From an uncultured Flavobacteriaceae bacterium (GTDB lineage Bacteria; Bacteroidota; Bacteroidia; Flavobacteriales; Flavobacteriaceae): a stretch of DNA of 38,163 nucleotides. The number at the start of each line of letters is the position of its first letter. Position 1 is the first letter of the stretch. The stretch lies in assembly GCA_913020475.1 (NCBI GenBank), contig CAJVZM010000001.1, positions 82,701-120,863 on the forward strand, in the 5' to 3' direction. The position numbers and the translations under genes are program-made. The notes under the pieces were generated by a model. It ran no database searches and was not told the DNA's origin. It saw only the letters and a program-made list of their open reading frames with translations. Positions 1 through 10,051 of this stretch are shown piece by piece.

Positions 1-1
1 C

Positions 2-1165
2 TTGGCCCGCAATGGTGTCAATTTTACCAAAGCCATTTCCCAACCCCTATGCACCCCCTCTAGGGTAAAAATTATGACGGGTAAGTTTAACTTCAAAAAC
101 TACGATTATTTCACCTACCTCAACCCAAAAGAAAAAACATTTGGGAATCTATTTCAGGAAAATGGATATAAAACGGCCATTGTTGGCAAGTGGCAACTCA
201 ATGGTATTGCACATCAATTGGAAGGATATGGTGATAATACCCGACCCTACCATTTTGGTTTTGATGAGTACAGCTTATGGCAATTGACCAAAGTCAAATC
301 ATTTGGAGAGCGTTTTGCCAATCCTTTAATCGAGCAGAATGGAAAAGCCTTGCCCAGAGATGAAAATGCTTATGGTCCAGATATTGTTTCCGATTATGCA
401 GTTGATTTTATCAAAAGAAACAAAGGCCAAGCATTCTTTCTCTATTACCCAATGCTCTTAGTGCATAGTCCATTTGTTCCCACACCCGATTCGCCCGAAT
501 GGCAAACACCAGAAATCCGATCCAAAGAAGACAATCGTTTTTTTGTCGACATGGTACACTATATGGACAAGCTCATTGGTAAAATCGTCAAAACCCTCAA
601 AGAAGAAGGGATAGCCGACAACACCCTTATTATGTTTGTGGGGGACAACGGCACCAAAAACACCTTGGTTTCCCAAACTAAAGAAGGTGCAGTCAGAGGA
701 GCCAAAGGAAATACCATCACCCACGGTAATCACGTTCCCATGGTCGCCCATTGGCCCCGCCAGATTAAAAACCCTAAAACCTATGACGGCTTGATTAACT
801 TTAGTGATTTCTATGCTACTTTCTCGGATATTTTGGGGGTACCCAATAAAACCGATGGATTCAGTATGATGGAAGCACTCATTGGAAAAGGAACCCTTGA
901 TCGTGAAATTGTAACCACCTATTACGATCCCATGTGGTCACCCAATGTAACCCAATACAGAAACGTTTTTTCGCAGAGCGATAGATACAAACTATACAAA
1001 GACGGACGCTTTTTCGATATGAAAAATGACATACTAGAAACCCAACCCCTTAATGATAAGGATTTGAACGAGGATCAAAAAATAGTAAAAGCAAAATTGG
1101 CTTCGGAATTGGCGACCTTTCCTTCGCTTCCAGAAAGCTCTTTTGTAAGAGGTAAAAATAATTAG
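2..1165 (+). CDS. S1 family sulfatase, 5'-truncated by window edge
   Basis: Reads LARNGVNFTKAISQPLCTPSRVKIMTGK with no upstream signal peptide or N-terminal DDxG-type metal site, so the start lies outside the window. Formylglycine motif CTPSR, then GNLFQENGYKTAIVGKWQL and GDNGT, typical of sulfatases. Confidence 0.9.
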   Translation: MARNGVNFTKAISQPLCTPSRVKIMTGKFNFKNYDYFTYLNPKEKTFGNLFQENGYKTAIVGKWQLNGIAHQLEGYGDNTRPYHFGFDEYSLWQLTKVKSFGERFANPLIEQNGKALPRDENAYGPDIVSDYAVDFIKRNKGQAFFLYYPMLLVHSPFVPTPDSPEWQTPEIRSKEDNRFFVDMVHYMDKLIGKIVKTLKEEGIADNTLIMFVGDNGTKNTLVSQTKEGAVRGAKGNTITHGNHVPMVAHWPRQIKNPKTYDGLINFSDFYATFSDILGVPNKTDGFSMMEALIGKGTLDREIVTTYYDPMWSPNVTQYRNVFSQSDRYKLYKDGRFFDMKNDILETQPLNDKDLNEDQKIVKAKLASELATFPSLPESSFVRGKNN

Positions 1166-1166
1166 T

Positions 1167-2828
1167 GTGAAAGTAAGCCCAATTTTATTGTTTACACTTC
1201 TAGCACTAGAATTCGTTTCTTGCAATACCACTGTTCAAAAGACAGAAATACCGCCCAACATCGTATTTATTTCTATTGATGACCTCAATGATTGGGTGGG
1301 GTTTTTGGGACACGAACAAGCCATTACTCCACATATGGATCAATTGGCCGCAAAAGGTTTTTCTTTTACCAATGCCCATTGTCCTGCTCCTGTTTGCGGC
1401 CCATCAAGGACAGCGGTTTTAAGTGGCTTAAGTCCAGTGTCTACCGGAGTCTATGACAATAATATTAAATTCAGTAATGATTTACCTGAGATAGTAACTT
1501 TACCAGAGCACTTTAGAAATAACGGATACCAAGTTTATGGTGTTGGTAAGTTATTCCATGGAGGAGCGACTAATGTTCCTAAAACCGCCTTTGATTCGTA
1601 CGGTGGAAAAAAAGGCTCATCTGCACCTTTTACATCTTACGAACTTCAAAATAGCAAACAAGATCCCTACAACCTTGTCACCAAAGGGGGTAAAACTTTT
1701 AAATTGCCCTTGAACGGTATGCCTGCAGATCGATATTGGAACAAATCCCACACCTTCGACTGGGGTGCCGTGGATTTACCCGATAGTTTATTTTCGGATC
1801 GTCAAAGTGTCGATTGGGCTATTGATCAACTGGATAAAATCAAAAAACAACCTTTTTTGTTGGCCCTTGGGTTTGAAAGACCCCATCAGCCTCTTTTTAA
1901 TCCTAAGCGATTCCATGATATGTACCCTTTGGAAAAAGTCAGCCTACCCAGAGTTCCTGAGAATGACATGATGGATTTACCCCATAGGGCCAAGCAATTG
2001 GCTTTGTATCCCAAAACTTCGGGGAGACATCAAACAGTAGTCGAATATGGGCAATGGGAGAATGCAGTGGCCTCCTATTTGGCGTCTGTTTCTTTTGTTG
2101 ATGAACTTATTGGAGATTTGATAAAGGCTCTAAATCTTCACGCTTTAATGGATAATACTTGGATCATTTTGTGGTCAGACCACGGCTGGCATTTGGGTGA
2201 AAAATCACATTGGGGTAAAGCCACTGGATGGTACAGAAGTACTCGAGTTCCTTTTCTGATTGTACCGCCTCAAACAGATGTTCAATTTGAAAATGATGTA
2301 AGGCTAAAAAATACAGTAAACCTATTGGATTTGGCTCCCACCATGGCCGACATGGCTGGCATTCCCAAAAATACCCAATGGGAGGGAAGGAGTTTGATGC
2401 CCATTCTCAAAAAACAAGCCATGGACTGGGAGGAAGTTAGTATAACTACTTTTTCCATAGGTTCTCACTCCATCTCTACACCCCACTGGCAACTGATTTC
2501 CTATTTTGATGGTAGCTTTGAATTGTATGATCTGATCAATGATGCAGGACAATTCGAAAACCTTGCCAAACAAGACTCAAATGCTCACTTGATAAATCAC
2601 TTAAAAAAACACATTCCAGAAGAAAGGCATTGGAGCTATTTCATTCGCCATGGAGATTATAAAATTCTCGTCCCCAAAAAAGGTGACATCCAAGTTTATG
2701 ATCAAATGTTGGAAGGAAGGAATGACGAGGATATTGCCACAGAAGTTCCTAATTTAGTTAAAAAAATCATGAAGTATATTGAAGTGAATAAACCCCAACA
2801 AAAGAAATTTACGATTGACCTGCTCTAG
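1167..2828 (+). CDS. S1 family sulfatase, iduronate-2-sulfatase-like lipoprotein
   Basis: GTG start. Lipobox-like LEFVSC; PNIVFISIDDLNDWVG metal site; CGPSRTAVLSG motif; WSDHGWHLGEKSHWGK, typical of iduronate-sulfatase-like members. Confidence 0.9.
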   Translation: MKVSPILLFTLLALEFVSCNTTVQKTEIPPNIVFISIDDLNDWVGFLGHEQAITPHMDQLAAKGFSFTNAHCPAPVCGPSRTAVLSGLSPVSTGVYDNNIKFSNDLPEIVTLPEHFRNNGYQVYGVGKLFHGGATNVPKTAFDSYGGKKGSSAPFTSYELQNSKQDPYNLVTKGGKTFKLPLNGMPADRYWNKSHTFDWGAVDLPDSLFSDRQSVDWAIDQLDKIKKQPFLLALGFERPHQPLFNPKRFHDMYPLEKVSLPRVPENDMMDLPHRAKQLALYPKTSGRHQTVVEYGQWENAVASYLASVSFVDELIGDLIKALNLHALMDNTWIILWSDHGWHLGEKSHWGKATGWYRSTRVPFLIVPPQTDVQFENDVRLKNTVNLLDLAPTMADMAGIPKNTQWEGRSLMPILKKQAMDWEEVSITTFSIGSHSISTPHWQLISYFDGSFELYDLINDAGQFENLAKQDSNAHLINHLKKHIPEERHWSYFIRHGDYKILVPKKGDIQVYDQMLEGRNDEDIATEVPNLVKKIMKYIEVNKPQQKKFTIDLL

Positions 2829-2832
2829 CACG

Positions 2833-4251
2833 ATGATTATGATTAAAAGAAAAAAAATATTTATAATTCACTTTATCCAACTGATGTTGACGAGTTTTTT
2901 ATTTCAATCCATCATTGCTCAAGATAAACCAAACATCATATTCATCATGGCCGATGATTTGGGTTATGGGGAAGTTGGCTCCTATGGACAGCAATTGATA
3001 CAAACCCCCAACATAGACCGTTTGAGTACCAATGGAATGCAATTCAGTGATTATTATTCCGGAGCAGCGGTATGTGCTCCGGCCCGGTCTGTACTGATGA
3101 CAGGACTGCATACGGGTCACACCCGAGTTCGTGGGAATTTTGGTAAAGGAGGGGTGATTGGATTGGCTGGAAAAGCCGGTAGAGTACCAATCAAGGAAGA
3201 AGATCTGACCGTAGCCGAAGTATTACAAGACAAGGGTTACCATACTGGAATGATCGGTAAATGGGGATTGGGCGAACCAAATACCACAGGTGAGCCTAAT
3301 CAAAAAGGTTTTGATTATTTCTATGGTTTTTACAATCAAAGAAGAGCACACTCGTACTATCCCGAATACCTCTGGGAAAACACCCAAAAACTAATACTTC
3401 ATGGAAATCAAAAGGAACAAAGAAATCAATACACGCACAATTTATTTGCCGATAAGGCCATTAACTTTATTGACAGGAACCATCAAAAGCACTTTTTTCT
3501 TTATCTGCCAGTTTGCATCCCACACAGCCGATATGAACTTCCCGATAATGGTATTTATTCTTACAAAAAGGACTGGACTGAAAAACAGAAAAAATACGCT
3601 GCCATGGTCACCCGATTGGACGAAACTGTAGGAAGGATTGTTCAGAGGCTAGAGGCTTTGGGAATTGCCGAAAACACATATATCTTTTTTACCTCCGACA
3701 ACGGCCCCGCTGAAATTTCAAGCGAATGGGAAATTTTTAATAGTAATGGTGATTTTAGAGGTATGAAACGCGATCCTTACGAAGGGGGAATCCGAGTTCC
3801 TTTTATCGTTTACCATCCTCAAAAAATCAAAGCTGGAACCAGAACCAATCAAGTAGGATATTTTGCAGATTTCTTTCCCACCGTATTGGAATTGATCGGA
3901 GAGCCGATTGACAAAACTTTTGACGGCAACAGCATTGCAGGGATTTTACATGGAAATCAACTAAGTTTTGAAAGAGCACCTCTCTATTGGGAGTTTTATG
4001 AGAAAAACGGATGGCGTGCTACCCGTTTTGGAAAATGGAAAGCCATACAAAACAATTTACACCAAGGAGATCAGGGACCCATTGAAATCTATAACCTCCA
4101 TCGTGATCCCGGAGAAACTTTCGACCTCAGTCAGTCCCATCCTCATTTGCTTGATCAAGCTAAAAAAATATTTATAACCTCCAGTATTCCCTCGGAACAC
4201 TATTTTTGGAAACATCAACAGCAGGGAGATATAGCGACCTTCAACAATTAA
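2833..4251 (+). CDS. S1 family sulfatase (arylsulfatase A-like) with CAPAR active-site motif
   Basis: Track ORF opens at a TTG (2815) inside the upstream gene; the ATG at 2833 is more plausible. Signal peptide ending near IIAQ; PNIIFIMADDLGYGEVGSYG; CAPARSVLMTGLHTGHTRVRGN; KWGLGEPNTTGEPNQKGFDYFYG; TSDNGP. Confidence 0.9.
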   Translation: MIMIKRKKIFIIHFIQLMLTSFLFQSIIAQDKPNIIFIMADDLGYGEVGSYGQQLIQTPNIDRLSTNGMQFSDYYSGAAVCAPARSVLMTGLHTGHTRVRGNFGKGGVIGLAGKAGRVPIKEEDLTVAEVLQDKGYHTGMIGKWGLGEPNTTGEPNQKGFDYFYGFYNQRRAHSYYPEYLWENTQKLILHGNQKEQRNQYTHNLFADKAINFIDRNHQKHFFLYLPVCIPHSRYELPDNGIYSYKKDWTEKQKKYAAMVTRLDETVGRIVQRLEALGIAENTYIFFTSDNGPAEISSEWEIFNSNGDFRGMKRDPYEGGIRVPFIVYHPQKIKAGTRTNQVGYFADFFPTVLELIGEPIDKTFDGNSIAGILHGNQLSFERAPLYWEFYEKNGWRATRFGKWKAIQNNLHQGDQGPIEIYNLHRDPGETFDLSQSHPHLLDQAKKIFITSSIPSEHYFWKHQQQGDIATFNN

Positions 4252-4263
4252 AAAAAATACCAG

Positions 4264-6093
4264 ATGAAAAAAAATCTTTTATCCTATATTTTTGTTTTAT
4301 TTCTGCTGGATTTTTCACTAACGGCGCAATCGCAAAACCAATCCATTGATAAAGTGGTTGATCTGATCGACAATGTGATCAACTGGCAAAATCAGCAAAC
4401 CGAACATATAGAGAAATACACCCTTACCAATTGGCAATTTGCTACCTATTATATCGGAATGATGAAAGCTTTCAAAACTACTGGTAACAAAGATTATCAA
4501 GATTATTTGTATCAATTGGGCGAAGACCACAGTTGGGAAACCTTACCCGATATGTATCATGCCGATAAAATTGCTATCGGGCAAATCTACCTCGATCTCT
4601 ATCAACAAAAGGGTGAGGAAGACATGGTCAAAAACATCAAGTGGGTATTGGATGCCAATCTGCTTAGAAACAAACCCCAACCGGATGTAAGGTATAAGGA
4701 TAACCCATATCGACACGAGTGGTGGACTTGGTGTGATGCATTGTTTATGGCTCCGCCCACTTTTGCCAAGATGTACCAAATAACTGGAGATGAAAAGTAC
4801 TTGGATTATGCCATTAACCACTGGTTAATAACCACAGACTATCTCTGGGATAAAAAAGTAGACTTAATCTATCGCGATGATCGATATTTTGGAAAAACTA
4901 CCCTTTCTGGAAAGAATATTTTTTGGAGCCGGGGCAATGGTTGGGTCTTTGGTGGATTGGTGCATATGTTAGAAGTAATACCCAAAGATTACCCTAAGCG
5001 TCAAGAATTGGTGGATCAATTTCAAAAAATGGCCCATCGTCTGTTGGATCTACAAGAGCGTTCAGGGGATGGTTTGTGGCGTTCTAACTTATTAGATCCG
5101 GGCGTTTTTGCCTACCTCAACCGCCAGGATCAGTTCATCCAAACTGACCGAAAGGACATACCCGAAAACAGTGGTAGCTCCTTTTTTTGCTATGGTTTTG
5201 CTTGGGGGATCAACAATGGCTTACTCGAACGCGATCTGTTTGAAAAACCCATGCTTATGGCTTGGAATGCCTTATTAAAACACGTCAACCGAGAAGGTCG
5301 ATTGGGTTATGTACAGCCCGTGGGAAAAGACCCAAAACCCTATGATGCCAATTCTTGGCATGAGTTTGGAACGGGTGCTTTTTTACTTGCGGCGTCAGAG
5401 TATATTAATTTTTTAAAAAAACCACTAATTAAGACATCCCTCACCTATCAAAAACAATCTCTTATTTATCAAAATCAATTCTCTTCACCCAATGACCTTA
5501 TGGGCTGGGTAATGGAGGGTGAGGCCAAAGCCGTTGTGAAGGATAACGCTCTGGAAATGTATTCTCCCCAACAAAAGTCCCACCATGTTTTTTGGTGTCC
5601 CGAGGAATTACCTGCTAATTTTTTGTTAGAATGGGAAATGCAAAATCTCAATCCAAATGCCGGACTTTGTATCGTCTTTTTTGCCGCCAAAGGCACCAAT
5701 GGCAAAGATGTGATGCACCCTAGTCTAAAAAAAAGATCGGGGATTTTTAGTCAATACACCAAAAGTGATTTAAACAATTATCATATTTCTTTTTATGCAA
5801 ACAATCCCAAAAAACCCAACCGGCCCTTTGCTCACCTGAGGAAAAATAAGGGATTTGTCACCGTCCAATACGGAGAAAGAGGCATAGCTGCAAACTCCAC
5901 CTTTCTTCATAAGCTTCAACTGGTCAAAAAAGAAAACCACATTACGATGGCCATAGACGGACGAGAGATCATCAATTGGATTGATGAGGCGGGAAAACAT
6001 GGCCCCGTATACGAAGAGGGTAAATTCGCATTTCGACAAATGCAATGGTCTCACTTCAGATATCAAAATTTAAAAATATGGAACATCAATTAA
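4264..6093 (+). CDS. GH105-like unsaturated glycuronyl/rhamnogalacturonyl hydrolase fused to a C-terminal DUF1961 (YesU-like) domain
   Basis: Signal peptide (LTAQSQ). N-terminal GH105-type (alpha/alpha)6 signature: WWTWCDALFMAPPTFAKM, FWSRGNGWVFGGL, SGSSFFCYGFAWGINNGLL, NSWHEFGTGAFLLAASE. C-terminal about 200 aa (VFWCPEELPANFLLEWEMQNLNPNAGLCIVFFAAKG...) resembles DUF1961. Confidence 0.82.
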   Translation: MKKNLLSYIFVLFLLDFSLTAQSQNQSIDKVVDLIDNVINWQNQQTEHIEKYTLTNWQFATYYIGMMKAFKTTGNKDYQDYLYQLGEDHSWETLPDMYHADKIAIGQIYLDLYQQKGEEDMVKNIKWVLDANLLRNKPQPDVRYKDNPYRHEWWTWCDALFMAPPTFAKMYQITGDEKYLDYAINHWLITTDYLWDKKVDLIYRDDRYFGKTTLSGKNIFWSRGNGWVFGGLVHMLEVIPKDYPKRQELVDQFQKMAHRLLDLQERSGDGLWRSNLLDPGVFAYLNRQDQFIQTDRKDIPENSGSSFFCYGFAWGINNGLLERDLFEKPMLMAWNALLKHVNREGRLGYVQPVGKDPKPYDANSWHEFGTGAFLLAASEYINFLKKPLIKTSLTYQKQSLIYQNQFSSPNDLMGWVMEGEAKAVVKDNALEMYSPQQKSHHVFWCPEELPANFLLEWEMQNLNPNAGLCIVFFAAKGTNGKDVMHPSLKKRSGIFSQYTKSDLNNYHISFYANNPKKPNRPFAHLRKNKGFVTVQYGERGIAANSTFLHKLQLVKKENHITMAIDGREIINWIDEAGKHGPVYEEGKFAFRQMQWSHFRYQNLKIWNIN

Positions 6094-6098
6094 CATCA

Positions 6099-7463
6099 AT
6101 GAAAAATTTTTTTTTAACCTCTCTGGGACTATTTTGTCTAACCTTCACATGGGTCGGCGCACAAAGAAAACCAAATGTTATCATCATTTATACCGACGAT
6201 CAGGCCACATTGGATGTAAATGTTTTGGGTGCAAAAGACTTGGTCAGTCCACACATGGATCAACTACTGTTGAGTGGAACCACTTTTACCCAGTTTTATG
6301 CCTCTCCAGTTTGTTCGCCCTCCCGGGCTTCATTGTTGACGGGTAAGAATCCACAAAGGGCAGGTGTGCCTGGAAATGCTGGACAAGATTTAAGCAGAAA
6401 ATCCGGACTCCCCCCGTCTGAATATACCATGGCAGAAATGTTTAAAGAAAATGGTTACAGCACCTATCTTATTGGTAAGTGGCATTTGGGTTATCAACCC
6501 GAAATGCGTCCCAACCAGCAGGGGTTCGATTATAGTTTTGGACATCTGGTGGGTTGTATTGACAATTATTCTCATTTCTACTATTGGGGAGGTGATAACA
6601 ATTATGTGGGAGGACCTAACCGCCACGATCTTTATCGCAACAACAAAGAAGTTTTTCTCGATGGGCAATATTTCCCAGACCTTATGGTGCAGGAGGCAAA
6701 GCAAGTAATTGAAAAGAAATCGGAAAAACCCTTTTTTATCTTTTTTTCAATGAATACGCCCCACTATCCCTATCAAGGCTATGCCAAATGGATCCAATAT
6801 TATAGAGATAAAGGAGTGGCCTCCCCCAGAGATTTGTATGCAGCATTCTTGACCACTCAGGATGAAAAAATAGGAGAATTAATCGCTTTGCTGGAAGAAA
6901 ACGATTTAAGAGAGGATACCATCATCATTTTTCAATCCGACAATGGTCATTCTACCGAAACCCGAGCCTATCACGGTGGAGGTTACACGGGTCTCTACAG
7001 AGGAGCAAAACAGTGTTTATTTGAGGGAGGAATCAGGGTTCCTGCTTCCATTTCTTGGCCTGGCAAAATCCCCGCCAATCAGTTCAGAGATCAAATGAGT
7101 GTCAATGTGGACTGGATGCCGACCTTGATTGAACTGTGTAGTTTTGATACGGATACTTCTATGATGGATGGACAATCCCTAATGCCCATCATTATCAATA
7201 AAAAGGCACCTTCCAACCATGAACAGGGCTACTGTTGGGAATTCATCCGCCGAGGTGTTCCCACGTGGGTCGCTCGAAAAGGTAAATGGAAACTTTATGC
7301 CAATCCCTACGATACCAGCAGAAGGGACTATACCTATTTCGAAAAATTCGTTCTTTTCGATTTGGAAAATGACCCCGGTGAATCCTTCAATCTGTATGAT
7401 AAAGAACCTCAGGTGGTAGCAGAACTCAAAACCCTTTATAAAACTTGGAAAAACAAACAATGA
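6099..7463 (+). CDS. S1 family sulfatase
   Basis: ATG at 6099 (MKNFFLTSLGLFCLTFTWVGAQ signal peptide) preferred over 6045. PNVIIIYTDDQATLDVNVLG; CSPSRASLLTGK; IGKWHLGYQPEMRPNQQGFD; SDNGHSTE. Confidence 0.92.
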   Translation: MKNFFLTSLGLFCLTFTWVGAQRKPNVIIIYTDDQATLDVNVLGAKDLVSPHMDQLLLSGTTFTQFYASPVCSPSRASLLTGKNPQRAGVPGNAGQDLSRKSGLPPSEYTMAEMFKENGYSTYLIGKWHLGYQPEMRPNQQGFDYSFGHLVGCIDNYSHFYYWGGDNNYVGGPNRHDLYRNNKEVFLDGQYFPDLMVQEAKQVIEKKSEKPFFIFFSMNTPHYPYQGYAKWIQYYRDKGVASPRDLYAAFLTTQDEKIGELIALLEENDLREDTIIIFQSDNGHSTETRAYHGGGYTGLYRGAKQCLFEGGIRVPASISWPGKIPANQFRDQMSVNVDWMPTLIELCSFDTDTSMMDGQSLMPIIINKKAPSNHEQGYCWEFIRRGVPTWVARKGKWKLYANPYDTSRRDYTYFEKFVLFDLENDPGESFNLYDKEPQVVAELKTLYKTWKNKQ

Positions 7464-10051
7464 AAAAGATAGGCACATGCATACTGTTGATTTTTGGGTT
7501 ACTTCAGGCTGGCTGTCAATCCTCACCAGAAAAAACAGAGGACACCCTGAGTGAATTGCCAACAATGGTCTATCCCAAATTTAGGCGGTGGATGTCGCCC
7601 GACCATGCCGATGTTGCACGATTTACCAGTCCCAGTTTTCAATGGCCTTCCAAAAAATCTCAAATCTTCGAAGTGAGGGTAGCAAAGGACAAGGATTTTA
7701 CCAAAGAAGTGATACACCGAAAAGACATTCCTTTTTCTTTGATCAATCTCCACCAGGAATTGTCATCAGGTTTGTGGTATTGGCAGTACAAAGCCCGTGG
7801 AGACGATTGGAGTGAAGTGGCTTCCTTTATTGTAAACGATGCTTCTATCGACTTTGTTCCCCCTTCATTTAATAGCCTTTACCAGTCTATTCCCAGGACT
7901 CATCCGAGGCTAATGGTCAAAAAGGAGCAAAAGGAGCAATGGCAGGCAAAAGCAATGACTTATAAAGAAAGTGCTCAAATTTTGGAAGAAGCCAACAAAT
8001 TAATGAGCCAAAAGATTCCGAGTGAGCGAGATGCAAGCATTCAATTTGAGGGGAGAGATGAAAATGAGACGGATAAAATCAAAAAAATATTCAGTAAAAA
8101 TGTGGGATATGCCTTTGGAAGCTCACTTAAAATACTCACTCATGCCTATCTGCTAACTGAGGATAATAAATATTTTGACAGTGCCCTTAAATGGATGCGC
8201 GAGGCCACCACTTGGGATCCCAAAGGTTTGACCAGGATCAATGACTTTGGAGATTCGATCATTATGGAATCATTGGCCCTAGCGGCTGATGCCTTTTGGG
8301 ATCAACTTTCTACCAAAGATCGAAAAGCAGTACTCCGACAAGTACTTGCCCGAGGGAATGGTTTTTATGAGCAATGGACCAATTATTTGGAAAACCGAAA
8401 TTCCTCCATGCACGTATGGCAGCACATACTCCATCGAATGTTCCTTACCTCTATCGCAATGTTAGAAGAACTGCCCGAGGCGACCCTATGGCTGGAATAC
8501 ATTTATGAATTGTGGTTGGCACAACACCCTAAAATGGCAGCAGAGGACGGAGCTTGGTTCAACGGAACGGGTTACATGCGTATGAACGTGATGACCCTAC
8601 TCGATATCCCCATGAAATTGGGAGCCTACACTGGACAAAATTTTTTTAAGGTTCCTTGGTATGGCAATTTTATGAATTGGTTGACCTATGCCTATCCACC
8701 GGGGGCTACAAGTGATGGCTTTTGCAACGATGGAAAGAAATGGCCCATGCCAAATCTGGAATACGGTGCTTTTGCCGATGCTTATGCTAGGATTACAGGC
8801 GAACCACAGGCGCTCCTTTATTCCAAAGCTGTATTTTCGGAATTGGATAAACTCCAACAAACATTGATCGATAGTGATTATACGGGCGGACCGATGGGAA
8901 AATCCTCACTCACGGACGATATGGACTACGCTTGGTTTAGAATCACCCAAGGCTATGACATGCCTCTGCCCTCCACGGAAAATACCCCTGAATTGCCAGA
9001 GGCTGAAATCTTTCCCGATGTTGGAGTAGCTTATCTCAATACCAATAGAGCGGATAAAAAAAATAACCTCAGGGTTTCCGTCAAAAGTTCTCCTATGGGA
9101 CCTTTGGCGCACACCCATGCCGAACACAATACTTTTAATCTTGCTTATCAAGGAAAACGCTTATTTTACAATTCCGGTCATCGACCGTGGATGGGAGCTC
9201 CACACACCTTGGCTTGGTATAAACACACTCAAGGGCACAATGGTATCTTGGTCAATGATCATGGGCAGCCCTATGACGCTGGAGCTTATGGTTTCCTTCC
9301 TAGATTTATAACAGGTGATCAACTTTCCTATGTGGTTGGAGATGCTTCACACGCCTATCAGGCTCATGAGTTGCCCATAAGAAAAAGAAAAGACAAGAAC
9401 CCCGACGACCTGGGAGTCAAACTTTTTAGAAGACATTACCTATTACTCCAACCCAAAACCTTTGTCGTTTATGACGAAATGGAAGCCCACAAACCTTTGG
9501 ACTGGAGTTGGTTAATCCACAACTATCACGGGCTAAAATTGAATGCTGAAAACAAAACCGTGGAGACCACCTACTCAGACAGGGGGGGAAGATTGACCCT
9601 TTTTGGAGGAACAGCATTGGACTATTCGGTTACCGATCAGTTTTCGGTAGCCCCCAAAAACTTTTTGAGAAAAGAAACACCCGACGGAAATTTACTCGTT
9701 TACCAAAACCACTGGCATTTCAAAGCATCCACACAAAAGAAACAAGACAAGATGCGTTTTTTGGCCATTATTCAGGTGAGTGAAGATTTAAAATATGAAC
9801 GTATTATTCCTTCCAAAAAAAATGGCGAATTTGAAGTGGGCGATTGGATCATCAAAGCCAACTTAGACACCAATTCTCCGGCTGCAATCAGTCTTGAGAA
9901 CAAGAAGGGGACAGTTCAATTTTCTTCCAATGTTGCTGACGAAGGAGGTGTCGCCAAATTGGTTGAAGTAGTCGATGGAAAAAAAAGAATTAAAACGGTT
10001 GAAGACACTTACCCTAAAAGTATCATCAGCGCGGCTAAAAGATTTAAATAA
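7460..10051 (+). CDS. Heparinase II/III-like polysaccharide lyase with N-terminal DUF4962-like region (lipoprotein)
   Basis: ATG at 7460 overlaps the upstream TGA (ATGA). Lipobox LLQAGC. Central toroid-like region NYLENRNSSMHVWQHILHR...EDGAWFNGTGYM; heparinase II/III signature GPLAHTHAEHNTFNLAYQGKRLFYNSGHRPW...HTQGHNGILVN. Confidence 0.78.
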   Translation: MKKIGTCILLIFGLLQAGCQSSPEKTEDTLSELPTMVYPKFRRWMSPDHADVARFTSPSFQWPSKKSQIFEVRVAKDKDFTKEVIHRKDIPFSLINLHQELSSGLWYWQYKARGDDWSEVASFIVNDASIDFVPPSFNSLYQSIPRTHPRLMVKKEQKEQWQAKAMTYKESAQILEEANKLMSQKIPSERDASIQFEGRDENETDKIKKIFSKNVGYAFGSSLKILTHAYLLTEDNKYFDSALKWMREATTWDPKGLTRINDFGDSIIMESLALAADAFWDQLSTKDRKAVLRQVLARGNGFYEQWTNYLENRNSSMHVWQHILHRMFLTSIAMLEELPEATLWLEYIYELWLAQHPKMAAEDGAWFNGTGYMRMNVMTLLDIPMKLGAYTGQNFFKVPWYGNFMNWLTYAYPPGATSDGFCNDGKKWPMPNLEYGAFADAYARITGEPQALLYSKAVFSELDKLQQTLIDSDYTGGPMGKSSLTDDMDYAWFRITQGYDMPLPSTENTPELPEAEIFPDVGVAYLNTNRADKKNNLRVSVKSSPMGPLAHTHAEHNTFNLAYQGKRLFYNSGHRPWMGAPHTLAWYKHTQGHNGILVNDHGQPYDAGAYGFLPRFITGDQLSYVVGDASHAYQAHELPIRKRKDKNPDDLGVKLFRRHYLLLQPKTFVVYDEMEAHKPLDWSWLIHNYHGLKLNAENKTVETTYSDRGGRLTLFGGTALDYSVTDQFSVAPKNFLRKETPDGNLLVYQNHWHFKASTQKKQDKMRFLAIIQVSEDLKYERIIPSKKNGEFEVGDWIIKANLDTNSPAAISLENKKGTVQFSSNVADEGGVAKLVEVVDGKKRIKTVEDTYPKSIISAAKRFK

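Noticed and set aside
458-751. Minus-strand ORF of 97 aa (and similar antisense ORFs at 2322-2573, 4543-4821, 6390-6704, 7179-7565, 10330-10749, 13402-13812, 14748-15263, 21485-21955)
   Set aside because: Each lies wholly or almost wholly inside a well-supported coding region on the other strand and has no recognizable domain; best read as chance shadow ORFs.
2815-2832. Track start of the third sulfatase at a TTG overlapping the upstream gene
   Set aside because: ATG at 2833 directly precedes a normal signal peptide; the TTG extension encodes MTCSST with no support.
6101-6115. A/T homopolymer run near the sulfatase start as a slippage or phase-variation site
   Set aside because: A run of about nine T inside a signal peptide (Phe-Phe-Leu) is ordinary in this AT-rich genome; no evidence of frame ambiguity.
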